Notes under the pieces: model-generated
Seen by the model: the letters and a program-made list of their open reading frames with translations, nothing else
What the model was told of the DNA's origin: nothing
Databases searched by the model: none
Program-made: the position numbers and the translations under genes
Part shown: in pieces, positions 20,325 through 29,996 of the stretch
Layout of the letters: every line of letters starts with the position of its first letter
Numbering within the stretch: position 1 is the first letter of the stretch
Origin: Fistularia commersonii
Taxonomy: Eukaryota > Chordata > Actinopteri > Syngnathiformes > Fistulariidae
Length of the DNA: 64,000 bases
Assembly (NCBI GenBank): GCA_037954325.1
Contig: JBBMNZ010000004.1
Location: 464,863-528,862, forward strand
Direction of reading: 5' to 3'

Positions 20325-21306
20325 CTGAGTCCACTATGGATTGCACAATGATAATGCTAACTGTGGCTAACGAGCATGCTATGAGCTGAGCCCACTTTGG
20401 ATTGCACAATGATGATGCTAACTATGGCTAACAAGCATGCTATAAGCTGAGCCGACTATGGAATGTCACAATGATGATGCTTACTGTGGCTAACTAGCAT
20501 GCTATGAGCTGAGCCAACTATGGATTGCACAATGATGATGCTAACTATGGCTAACAAGCATGCCATGAGCTGAGCCCACTATGGATTGCACAATGATGAT
20601 GCTAACTGTGGCAAACTAGCATGCTATGAGCTGAGCCCACTATGGATTGCACAATGATGATGCTAACTATGGCTAACTAGCATTCTATGAGCTGAGCCCA
20701 CTATGGATTGCACAATGATGATGCTAACTATGGCTAACAAGCATGCTATAAGCTGAGCCCACTATGGAATATCACAATGATGATGCTTACTGTGACTAAC
20801 TAGCATGCTATGAGCTGAGCCAACTATGGATTTCACAATGATGATGCTAACTATGGCTAACAAGCATGCTATGAGCTGAGCCCACTATGGATTGCACAAT
20901 GATGATGCTTACTGTGGCTAACTAGCATGCTATGAGCTGAGCCCACTATGGATTGCACAATGATGATGCTAACTGTGGCTAACTAGCACTCTATGAGCTG
21001 AGCCCACTATGGATTGCACAATGATGATGCTAACTATGGCTAACAAGCATGCTATGAGCTGAGCCCACTATGGATTGCACAATGATGATACTAACTGTGG
21101 CTAACTAGCATGCTATGAGCTGAGCCCACTATGGATTGCACAATGATGATGCTTACTGTGGCTAACTAGCATGCTATGAGCTGAGCCCACTATGGATTGC
21201 ACAATGATGATGCTAACTATGGCTAACAAGCATGCTATGAGCTGAGCCAACTATGGATTGCACAATGATGATGCTAACTATGGCTAACTAGCATGCTACG
21301 AGTTGA
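20325..21306. repeat. 61-bp minisatellite, about 16 copies
   Basis: A tandem array with a 61-bp period. The unit runs from gagctgagcccactatggat through tgcacaatgatgatgctaac to a variable half (tatggctaac or tgtggctaac, then aagcatgctat or tagcatgctat). Copies differ by a few substitutions and two carry a 1-bp change in length (gaatgtcaca). There are no unique spacers between copies, so it is not a CRISPR-like array. Each unit contains AGCT within GAGCTGAGC and the palindrome GCATGC. Confidence 0.95.
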
Positions 21307-21421
21307 AACCACATTGCTGTCTCTGGGTGTTTTCACTATTGTTTGTTTGTTTTCAAGATATTTAACTCTTGCTTGTTTTTTTTTTCTCGAGTACATTGTC
21401 ACTATTTCTATTGTTTTCAGT

Positions 21422-21712
21422 GTACCTCAGAAAATTATAATATCATGATAAATTTCGTTATCTTCTGTAATGCAATTACAAAAACAAAAATGTCAAATAT
21501 TATGGATTCATTACAAATCAACTGAAATATTGCAAGCCTTTTATTATTTTAATATTGCTGATTATAACTTACATCTTAAGAAAACTCAAACATCCTATCT
21601 CAAAATATTAGAATATCATGAAAAAGTAATTTTTGTTTTTTTTAATTGCATTACAGAAGATAAAGAACTTTATCACAATATTCTAATTTTCTGAGACAGT
21701 CCTGTATATATT
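21422..21712. mobile_element. Palindromic MITE (Tc1/mariner-like)
   Basis: The two ends are inverted: CTCAGAAAATTATAATATC at the left and its complement-type ATATTCTAATTTTCTGAG at the right. TTATCTTCTGTAATGCAATT and its complement lie further inside. The right tip ends gacagtcctgta next to TATA, consistent with a TA target. No transposase is present. It is a non-autonomous element of a kind common in fish. Confidence 0.75.
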
Positions 21713-21929
21713 GCCGTTTTGTTCTGGTTGTGTATTTTTCACCCTTATTATTCCTTTATGTTGTCCATTATTTTCCCTGATGTTGTTGTTGTTTGTCTTG
21801 CTATTTTATGTCTCTCTATTTATATTTATACTATATATACTTTGTTAGTTTTTGACATTATAAGTGTTACATTGGTGTGAAAATGACTTTCTCCTCTGTA
21901 GATGGATGAAGTTGATCTTATATTATTCT

Positions 21930-22072
21930 ATGTAGCAGATAATGTGCAGCAGCTGAGAGCGTTTAGTAAATGCTAATTGGTGGCGGCCTCCTATTGGTCC
22001 CTGCCAGGGCGCCGGCCTTATTTTACTGGCTGTGACGTCATTTCCTGGAGACGCCAGCTGAGTCTTGTGTGG
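21930..22072 (+). promoter_or_regulatory. Promoter-like or LTR-like repeat, left copy
   Basis: A block with ATGCTAAT (octamer type), CCTATTGG (inverted CCAAT), a GC-rich core GCCAGGGCGCCGGCC, and TGACGTCA (full CRE palindrome). About 150 bp is repeated in inverse orientation at 26100-26265, and a weaker copy lies at 25180-25270. It is followed on the plus strand by exon-like blocks with good donors and acceptors. It could be a cellular promoter or the U3 of an unrecognised LTR element. Confidence 0.45.
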
Positions 22073-23920
22073 TCTGGTTTGACCGGGGAAAGCACATGTT
22101 AGGCTGGTCTTTCAGTTCGGACTCATTTGTTTGCAGTGTGCTGGTGGTCTCTGGTGAGTTCGTTCCTTGTTTGTTTGGTGTTCAGTGGAAGTGTTGCTGC
22201 AGACGTCAGTGCTTCTATAAGTTTCATATTCTTCTCTTCCCCCAGGGATCTTTGCACCTGTGCTGATGGAAGACTCTTTGGACTGGACTGAAAATTCTCT
22301 TGAAGGAGAACTTTGGGTAATGCTTTGGAGGTGAGAAATCCAAAATTGAAGATGTGATTCTCAATTTTAGTGGCTCTGTCTCATAGGTGTGTGAGTTAGA
22401 TGGAGTGCAGAATGTTCCTGGAGTGCAGACTTCAATGGACATGTTTGGTGTCCAGTATAGGAATGTGGAGGGAAAGATGGTAGACTTTGCAAAAATAATG
22501 GAAATGGCTTTGAATACCTTTAATAAGGTGACTTAAGATGTCACCTTGGTAGGCTACAGCTGAAGACGGGTGGTGGAAGCTGAAAGGGCAGGAGTTGGAA
22601 AAGGCTCTGAGGTCATGGAGAGCTGCCAGGTGACTGACAGCTATAGTTCATGTGATCTGGAGACGGGAGGCGAACGCTTGGTGTGTTGAATTGGAAAGAG
22701 CAAATATTTCTTAGTCCAGGCCGGATTCCAACCCGCCCGACGGCCGGAGCAGAATTTGCCGACCCATAACTCCGACTCGTCGGTAATAGAAATTCTGCAT
22801 CTCTAAAGATGACTGGACACAAAGTGACTGCTTGTTGGATTTGAAGGCGAGAGAAGGTTTGTAACGTTGTCTGTTTGTTTTGCAGATGTCACGAGGGTCT
22901 GTTTCATAACTGTCCACAGATGGCAAAATAATGGTAAGTGAAGTGCTAAATTGTGTTCATGACATTTAACAGCACTGACTTTACTGATGTCAGGTTCTGG
23001 CCATGGTTCTTGTGTTAATTCTAAGGTTCTTTCAGACGCTGTCCATAAATGTTGTGTTTGGGCTTGCAAGGATCCTGAGCCCCAGAAGTAGCCTGTCAAC
23101 GCAACCAAGGTAGTGTGTGTACTTATGTAATATTAGCAAAATGTTTGAGCTGTCTTTTTAAATGCTTGTAGTTTTCCTGTTTTGAAAATAAAGTGTCCAT
23201 GTACACCCTGAAATCAGTCACTGTTTGAAGAATCTTTGTTTTAATCGATTCTTTCTCTAGGGTTTGCTACAGCAACTTGTTTGTCCAAAGATAAAATTCA
23301 GTGTTAATAATGCACGTGGAAGTAATCCTTCACTTTGAGATTTGGTCCGACTCAGAGACTGCGTTCGTATTGGCCAGGCGCGCAGTCTGCAAATGTGGCA
23401 TGCAAGGTCTTCCACAATCTGGTCTAAAGCTACATCAGACCAAGGAATCCCACGGTGCCACTACCTAGTACGCCATCTGATCCAGGCCCCCCATCAGAAC
23501 AGCGTTGGATTTTGTGCCCCAACAAGAAGTCGGGGTAGCAACCATTAGATGTTGATTCAGCCCTGGAAGAAAAAGCAGAGGGTAGTGTGGACCAGGGGAA
23601 AGTCAGAAACTGCAGATGTGATGCTCAGTGTTAGTGGCTCTGCTCCAGAGCTGCAGGAGTTACATGTCAGGTTACGGCTGTGGTTAAATCAATACATTTA
23701 ATTCTAATGTTCTTTCAGATGCTGTCCATAAATGTCTGCCTCCTGACAAGGATCCTGAGCCCCAGAAGTAGCCTGTCCAACTCCAGCAAGGTAGTGTGTG
23801 CGATAAGTTTACTTGTGCAAAGTTAGCAAAATGTTTGAGCTGTCTTTATCTGTAATTTTAAATGATTGTAGTTTTCCTGCTGTGAAAATAGTGTCCATGT
23901 ACACCCTGAACTCAGTGTCA
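22073..23920 (+). other. Exon-like chain, candidate noncoding transcript
   Basis: Several plausible splice signals occur in order: donor GGTGAGTT at 22152, acceptor cttcccccag at 22245, donor GGTGAGAA near 22330, acceptor gttttgcag at 22885, donor GGTAAGTG near 22931, acceptor ttctttcag at about 23035, donor AAGGTAGTG near 23108. The last exon-like block (about 23030-23210) recurs at about 23715-23920 with the same acceptor and donor. No conserved protein frame runs through them. A long noncoding or snoRNA-host-type gene, or a decayed gene, would fit. Confidence 0.35.
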
Positions 23921-25990
23921 CTTTAGTTTATCCTTTTCCTGTTACACATTTTTCTATGTTTGACGGAGTCTGATGCAGCGACTCTTTAGTGCAAAGATAT
24001 TCTTCAGTGTTTCTTCTAAATATCGCACTTGGAAATCCTTCACTTTGAGATTGACTTGCAGTATTTGTCTGCATTTTGGACTGATTAATTAAAACTTAAT
24101 AGTTCAACCATTGACTGGTCAGAAATGACAGGATGTGTCAGTTTCACGTTTTAAGCTGCGCACTGCAAATTAATTAGATGTGTAGCCTTTTCTGTGAAAC
24201 TCTGCCAGGTGTCCAGCCAATCATACGATGCAATTATGCATCGAATCACGGCATTGCCAGTAGTTGCTCTGCCTGTACACCCTATATAACAGTACCAAAT
24301 TAATTCCACCACAGTTTTACTAACGCCTTATGGCGTCTCCTCACTAAAGTAATGCAGTTCTTGAATGCCTGCTCTGCAAAACATGCAGTGAAGCCAAAGT
24401 AGGAAGTGACTTTTCCAATGGAAAATATGGACTAAATGGAAGCCATGATGGCTGTTGCAGTCGGTTATGTCCTCTATGGAGGACTCATTCCAAGAAACCA
24501 CATGAATGTCAGCGAGAACATTTCAAGCTGCAAAATAGTCGACGCCAGATGACCTCATTTGTACAAGATCTAGTCTACCTGCACTCTTAAGTTACTTTAG
24601 AAAACACCAAACTTTCACATGACTTCATCTAACTAGTCACCCTGTAGCCGCTAATTAGCATCACTTTCAGACTCCATTTCCCCTCCAGAACATTCCATCA
24701 AGGTAACTCCAATTCCCTTGTCAGCACAACAAAATCTTCCAAGTGTCAAGCTTTGCACTTGTTCTCCTGGACACACAGTACATCCACCTTCCTTCTCTGC
24801 AACACATTAGCCAACTCTACCTTTCCCAGTTACCATCCCTGGCTCTTTTCCTCTTGTAGCCTATCGGCATCAATGGCAGTTGTTAAACCGGGCCTCTACC
24901 GATCTGGTCCAAGTTGTCTGATGCAACCCTGTGCTTTCATCTGTGCTCAGAGACCCTGCCCATGCCCCACCGAGGAGCCATTAGTAAGTGCCCGTCTACC
25001 GAACAAGAGTTACGAGAAAGCGTATTTATTAACAGCTTGCAAAAACAATGGTAAGTGGAAAGTCCTTGGCTCCTAAGCAGTCTGGCTTGACGACAACCGC
25101 TGCCGCCTCCAAAAGCAATTCCAGTTAAGAGACCACACCGGCTCCCAGAGAGTATCTCACATCCCTGGCGTCGCCCAGGACCAATAGGGGACTGTGACTG
25201 GTTACCATTTACTAAACGCTCTCAGAACTACCTGCAACATAGAGGGAAACCGTGCCAATTGAACAAACAGGTGGTGCAGTGAAACCGATGTACACCTCAT
25301 GGTTACAAAGCTAAATCCCTCCCAGTGATTTACGGACAGCCAATTTAACAATTGACATTAAATGACTTTAGACACGAACAATGTGCAAAACTAGAGCTTT
25401 TTGGGAGCTGCTCTTGTTGAACTCAGGACATGCGGCAACAAAATGACCAAGAAACAGTCAAATGTTATTTTAGTTTTTAAAGTGACATCAGCTCTTATGT
25501 TGGAAAGTTCTAAGTGCACCAACTCTCAGATGCATTCTCTTGCAAAGAGAACACAATTAGTCTACACCTCCAGGACCAACTTTTAGGCAGTACTGCCTGA
25601 TACTCTGGGCCCTGTTGCATTAATGCAGAATATACAGATTGCACCTTGTCACTCAGGACAGTATGGAATAGAAATGTCTACAGGCCACTCGTGTCACTCT
25701 ACTCTCTAAAACAAACACTTTCTCCACCTCATGTACATTGAAAGGGGAACCATGCAAACATACCGACTGACATCCAGTGGCAGCCCAAATGGAACCGAAG
25801 CATTCCAGACAGACGACCCGGCTTGTGAAGGTTCAGTGTCACGATCGCCAAGCAGAGAAGAAAAAGCACCACCTACTTTGACAGAAAAAAAAAAAAGCAG
25901 AGCAAAACAGCAAACCTGTCTTTCTTCCCCCAAAGATCCAAAAATGCAGAGGGGAAAAAAGGCAGAGAGTAAACAAGTTTATTTAAGCCA
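23921..25990. other. Unassigned unique sequence
   Basis: No recognisable gene. A 107-codon frame at 24753-25076 has no known motif. At 25270-25000, in minus orientation, a degenerate copy of the promoter-like repeat is followed by AATAAA within about 150 bp (near 25027), an LTR-like layout. Confidence 0.4.
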
Positions 25991-26265
25991 AAAATTGAAG
26001 CACAAACAGGTACCTTCTTACATTCTGACCTCAAGATGAAGCCCAGCACCTCAAGGTGTGCAAGACACCTCTTGCAATTCCCCAGTCAAACACAACCTTG
26101 CACACTCAGCTAGCTCTCCCCAGAGCCCTGGTGTCTCCAGGCAATGACATCACGGCCAGTATAATAAGGCCGGCGCCCTGGCAGGGACCAATAGGAGGCC
26201 GCCACCAATTAGCATTTACTAAACGCTCGCACCTGCTCCCAATTACCTGCTACATATAATCTATG
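25991..26265 (-). promoter_or_regulatory. Promoter-like or LTR-like repeat, right inverted copy
   Basis: The reverse complement of the 21930 block, with CCTATTGG, the same GC-rich core and GCGTTTAGTAAATG. TGATGTCA replaces the CRE palindrome. Downstream on the minus strand an AAATAAAC polyadenylation-like signal occurs near 25985, again LTR-like. Confidence 0.45.
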
Positions 26266-26734
26266 ACAATATTCCTTTTTCACAGCAGTGTAGTAGTTAT
26301 AATATCAAAAAATAAAAAAAGTATACATATATATATGTATAGATATATATAATAATATAAAAAGATAGCGAGACATCCACAAATAAATAGACAACAGATA
26401 CTACAACAACAACAACATTAGGGATAATAATGGACGTCTTCAACCCTACTCATCTCACTCAGCCCCAAACCCCCCAAAAAAGATGAACAATGAAATGTAT
26501 TTGGTTGTGAGATGATTATTTGGTTGAGTGGTCACTTCTGACTTACGACAGCTGGTAATTTGTATCTTCGGTGACTGAATTGCACTTCTTGGAAGTCACT
26601 TTGGTTAAAACCGTCTGCTACATGACTGGAATGTAATGTGATGACAACAAACTATATGGGAACACCATATCATACCGGATCTGTCGAGGACCGGGTTAAC
26701 AACGACCGGCAGTGGTACTAATGACCTACAGGGT
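26266..26734. other. A/T-rich spacer with simple repeats
   Basis: Contains AT dinucleotide tracts (26320-26360) and an ACA-repeat (26400-26420). Nothing else is recognised. Confidence 0.5.
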
Positions 26735-27917
26735 CTTCTTCATCTTCTTCTTCTTCTTCTTCTTCTTTTGGCTTTTCCCTTCAGGGGTCGCCACAGCAAA
26801 TCAACTTTCTCCATCCAACCCTATTTACTGTATCAGAGGTTCGTTCGGACCTCTCTCGTTCGGTTCTCTCTCACACCAACTACCTTCATATCTTCTCTCA
26901 CTACGTCCATAAATCTTCTCTGGTCTTCCTCGAGACCTCTTGCCTGGCAGCTCCAATTCCAGCATCCGTCTACCAATATATTCTCTATCCCTCCTCTGTC
27001 CATGACCCAACCATCTCAGTCTGGCTTCTCTGACCTTCTCTCCAAAATATCTAACATGTGCTGTTCCTCTGATAGACTCATTCCTGATTCTCTCCACCCT
27101 GGTCACTCCCAAAGAGAACCTCAACATCTTCATCTCTGCAACCTCGTGTTCTGCCTGCTGTCTTTTGGTCATTGTAACAGTTTCTAGTCCATACATCATC
27201 CCTGGTCTCACCACTGTCTTGTACACCTTTCCTTTTATTCTGGCTGAAAGTCTTCTATCACTTAGCACCCCTAACACTTTTCTCCACCCATTCCGACCTG
27301 CTTGGACCCGTCTCTTCACCACTTTTCCACACTCTCCGTTGCTCTGGACTGTTGACCCTAAGTACCTGAAATCCTCCAGCTTCTTGATCTCCACTCCCTG
27401 TAGCCTCACCGTTCCACCCGAGTTCCTCTCATTCACACACATATATTCTGTCTTACTGTGACTAACTTTCATTCCTCTCCTTTCCAGAGCATACCTCCAC
27501 CTCTCTAGATTTTCCTCTACCTGTTTTCTGCTCTCACTACAGATCACAATGTCATCCGCAAACATCATGGTCCATGAGGATTCCTGTCTAACCTCATCTT
27601 TCAGCCTATCCATGACCATTGTGAACAAGAAGGGGCTCAGAGCTGATCCCTGATGGAGTCCCACCTCCACCTTGAACTTCTCTGTTACCCCTGATGCACA
27701 CCGTACCAGTGTCTCACAGCAAGCATACATGTCCTGCACCAGTCTAACATACTTTTCTGCCACTCCAGACTTCCTCATACAATGCCAGAGCTCCTCTCTT
27801 GGCACCCTGTCATATGCTTTTTCTAGGTCTACAAAAACACAATGCAGCTCCCTCTGACCTTCTCTGTACTTCTCTATTAGCATTCTCAACGCAAATACTG
27901 CATCTTGGAGAGGCTTG
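26735..27917 (-). mobile_element. RTE-clade LINE, 5'-truncated, nearly open RT frame
   Basis: The minus-strand frame from 27917 to about 26930 encodes a reverse transcriptase of the RTE (BovB-like) clade: VFVDLEKAYDRVPRE (first Asp), LHQGSALSPFLF, MMFADDIVI (active site), then FRYLGSTVQ and the C-terminal RWLGHGQRR and RSRGRPEK blocks. The endonuclease is absent. The frame is open almost to the end, so this copy is young. The 3' end is a GAA repeat (plus-strand cttcttctt at 26741-26770), typical of RTE tails. Its left truncation abuts the duplicated J-C unit at about 27918. Confidence 0.9.
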
Positions 27918-28114
27918 GAGAGACACGGGCCAGTGCCGCCCTGAGGCTGCATTATTCTCCCAAAATACAATGGTGTAGGAAAATTATCTGACACTTTGTT
28001 CAAACGACCGGTGGAAAATGAAGATTGTGCATCTTTGAAATGTGGCTCCAAGTTTTCCTGTCTGCTAGTGAAGTGTTTGTGTGAGAGTCAGAGAACCGTG
28101 TCTTTACACTCAGA
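27918..28114. other. Upstream flank of J cluster 1
   Basis: Shared almost base for base with 52497-52700, so the left edge of the J-C duplication is here. It reads as an open frame into J1 but has no leader or V motif. This is germline J-upstream DNA, not a gene. Confidence 0.7.
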
Positions 28115-28153
28115 GGTTTTTGTACGACGGCTCAATGACTTTGTGTCACTGTG
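28115..28153 (+). other. J1 recombination signal sequence (cluster 1), 23-bp spacer
   Basis: GGTTTTTGT (28115-28123), a spacer of exactly 23 bp, CACTGTG (28147-28153). The heptamer is perfect. It is complementary in spacer class to the V signals. Confidence 0.95.
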
Positions 28154-28191
28154 GTTGACGTTCGGCGGTGGAACCAGACTGGATGTGGGAG
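28154..28191 (+). CDS. Immunoglobulin light-chain J segment (cluster 1)
   Basis: Thirty-eight nucleotides encode LTFGGGTRLDVG, with the FGGGT motif that forms strand G of the V domain. It ends in splice phase 1 at a GGTGAGTG donor (28192). The first codon is TTG (Leu), where cluster 2 has TGG (Trp). V segments join here after RSS cleavage and the transcript splices to C at 29153. It appears functional. Confidence 0.94.
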
Positions 28192-28454
28192 GTGAGTGAA
28201 GTCTTTGACTTTGTCGATGTTACTCTAGACTATTTTTGAGTTTTCCGTGAAAAGAGTTGGGTCTCCAGTGAGATCAGGTTGATTTGAGCTGAAGGACAAA
28301 GTGGACGGAGGCTTTCAGGTGGAAGAGTGGGGATAGAAGCAGTCAGACATAAAAGAAGAGCCTGAATCCTGGCTGATATTAGACTCTGATCTTCAGGCTG
28401 GTAGGTTGAGTTTGTGCCGATAAAGTCTGAGAGTTGTCTCTCTCTCCAGTCGGA

Positions 28455-28527
28455 GGGGTTTGTCGGGCGCCTCTATCACTTTATGTCGCTTTGGTGGACT
28501 TTTGGTGGAGGAACCAGACTGTCAAAG
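28455..28527 (+). pseudogene. Second J segment with decayed heptamer and no donor (psi-J, cluster 1)
   Basis: A J-like sequence encodes WTFGGGTRLSK after a nonamer-like GGGGTTTGT (28455-28463) and an exact 23-bp spacer (28464-28486). The heptamer is CGCTTTG, so the essential CAC is lost, and no GT donor follows the J. Both defects should prevent joining and splicing. The same CAC loss is seen in cluster 2, so it predates the duplication. Confidence 0.85.
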
Positions 28528-29152
28528 CCAAACTGAAGCTGCTGAAGTGAAATGAGGTTCTCAAACGTGTGAAGTCGTGGCTGTTTTTCTGCAGAATTTC
28601 TATGAGGACACCGTTGCAGAGAGAGCAGATTGAAGCAGGTGTTTGAACATGTGCTGAACTGCTTTATCAGCTTGGATACTGATGGAAATGTGGTTGGAAA
28701 AGAAGTCCAGTCTTTCATAGATGATTGAAATCCTCGTGAAGTTTGTGCTGACTGATGGTCGTCTCTGCATGTCGGATTTCTTTTCATGATTTTCACACTT
28801 TGGAGGGATTTGATAGAAGGTCTTGTCAAACTTTTTCTGCTCAATCTGCCCGTTTGCAGACTTTCAGTCGATTTGCATGAGAGGCTTCTTGCAGGGAAGT
28901 GAAACACTGTGTGAGTGGGTGAGTGACTGGTGGAGCAGAACAACATCTGACAGGAACTCCTTAGGAGGAGATGGACTCTCTAACAGGAAAGAGGTTTGAT
29001 TGACAGCTGAGACAGAGTCAGACGTCAGATAATGATAGCACTTGTAAGCTTCACGCATTTCTGGGTCGCAAGTCGCACCCTCGTCTCCTCGGCTGCGGAG
29101 GGCCGATGGAAAGTTGTCGAGGTCTTGCTCTAACCTGCCCGCCTTCTTCTAG
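28528..29152 (+). other. J-C intron
   Basis: Non-coding sequence between the J segments and C, ending in the acceptor gccttcttctag at 29152. It is conserved with 53115-53730. Light-chain enhancers often sit in J-C introns, but no specific element is identified here. Confidence 0.7.
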
Positions 29153-29481
29153 GTGATGTTGTCCGTCCCACCCTGACGGTACTGCCCCCGTCCAGCGAGG
29201 AGCTGGAGGACGGCGACGCCACCGTCACCTGTCTGGCCGACAACGGCTTCCCCTCAGACTGGAGTCTGGCCTGGAAGGTGAACGGAGGAAGCAGCGGCAA
29301 CTGGGAGCAGACCGAGAGCCGTGGGCCGCCGGGGAAGGACGGCCGCTACAGCTGGAGCAGCACCCTGAGGCTCTCTGCAGACCAGTGGACCAAGGTGGAC
29401 TCTGTGACCTGTGAGGCCACCAAGAGCTCCCAGACTCCACTCAGTGAGACACTGACCACAGCCCAGTGTCTCCAGTCCTGA
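29153..29481 (+). CDS. Immunoglobulin light-chain constant domain (cluster 1)
   Basis: A single exon encodes the C1-set domain of a teleost kappa-like light chain. It follows a phase-1 acceptor, so J-derived G plus GT makes Gly, then DVVRPTLTVLPPSSEEL. The intradomain cysteines are in VTCLADNGFPSDW and SVTCEATKSS, with the core Trp in LAWKV. The C-terminal AQCLQS holds the cysteine that links to the heavy chain, then TGA at 29479. The length of 109 residues after J is normal. AATAAA lies at 29576-29581, about 95 bp past the stop. It differs from cluster 2 by few changes, for example Thr versus Ile in WEQ-ES. Confidence 0.95.
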
Positions 29482-29575
29482 CCCCTCTCTCTGCTCGGAC
29501 CTCCACACCTATTTCTCTTGGCTACTCTTTGCCCTCCTCTGTCCCGTCAAATGTTGACTTCCTTTGTTTCAAGAC

Positions 29576-29581
29576 AATAAA
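29576..29581 (+). terminator. Polyadenylation signal of light chain, cluster 1
   Basis: AATAAA 95 bp after the stop codon, in the context acaataaacacc. The same context follows the cluster 2 constant exon. Confidence 0.85.
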
Positions 29582-29988
29582 CACCTTCTCATCAAATCGA
29601 CGCTTGTTGTCGTCTCTCACTTTGACTGTTTCTGGAATTTTTTGCCTTGATTGACTAAAGACACAGGCAGAAGAGAGTCAAGAGTGGAGGTAGTAGTTGT
29701 TTGGGGTTCTGAGACAACAGAAGGTGACCTACTGGAAACTGGGTGAGTCTGAGGCTGCTGCCTTGATATTGGTCATGATTGCTGGCCATCAGGTAGAGGT
29801 GAGTGCAATCAGGAGAGGACAGGTGTGCAGCTTGAGCAAGAAGACAAAGAGCAAATGGAAAGTACAGTGTCGTCATGGACCAAAGGTGTGTACAAGTCAA
29901 AATGTTTCTTTTGTGTCTTTTCGTTTCTCCTCAGTCACAGTGACTCTGAAGATAATTTGTACATTTCAGCAGATACTTTGGTCACAGG
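29582..29988. other. Spacer between C and hAT, cluster 1
   Basis: No credible gene. It is conserved with 54160-54566 as part of the segmental duplication. Confidence 0.6.
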
Positions 29989-29996
29989 GTTTAGGA

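Noticed and set aside
20325..21306. CRISPR array or class-switch region
   Set aside because: The repeats are directly contiguous without unique spacers, the genome is vertebrate, and teleosts lack class switching; it is a minisatellite.
24753..25076. 107-codon plus-strand frame
   Set aside because: No recognisable domain or splice context; kept only as part of an unassigned stretch.
26712..27857. Plus-strand Ser/Thr/Leu-rich frames
   Set aside because: Antisense shadows of the RTE reverse transcriptase on the minus strand.
27996..28199. 67-codon frame reading into J1 and ending FGGGTRLDVGGE
   Set aside because: It is germline J-upstream DNA read through the RSS; no leader, cysteines or V framework.
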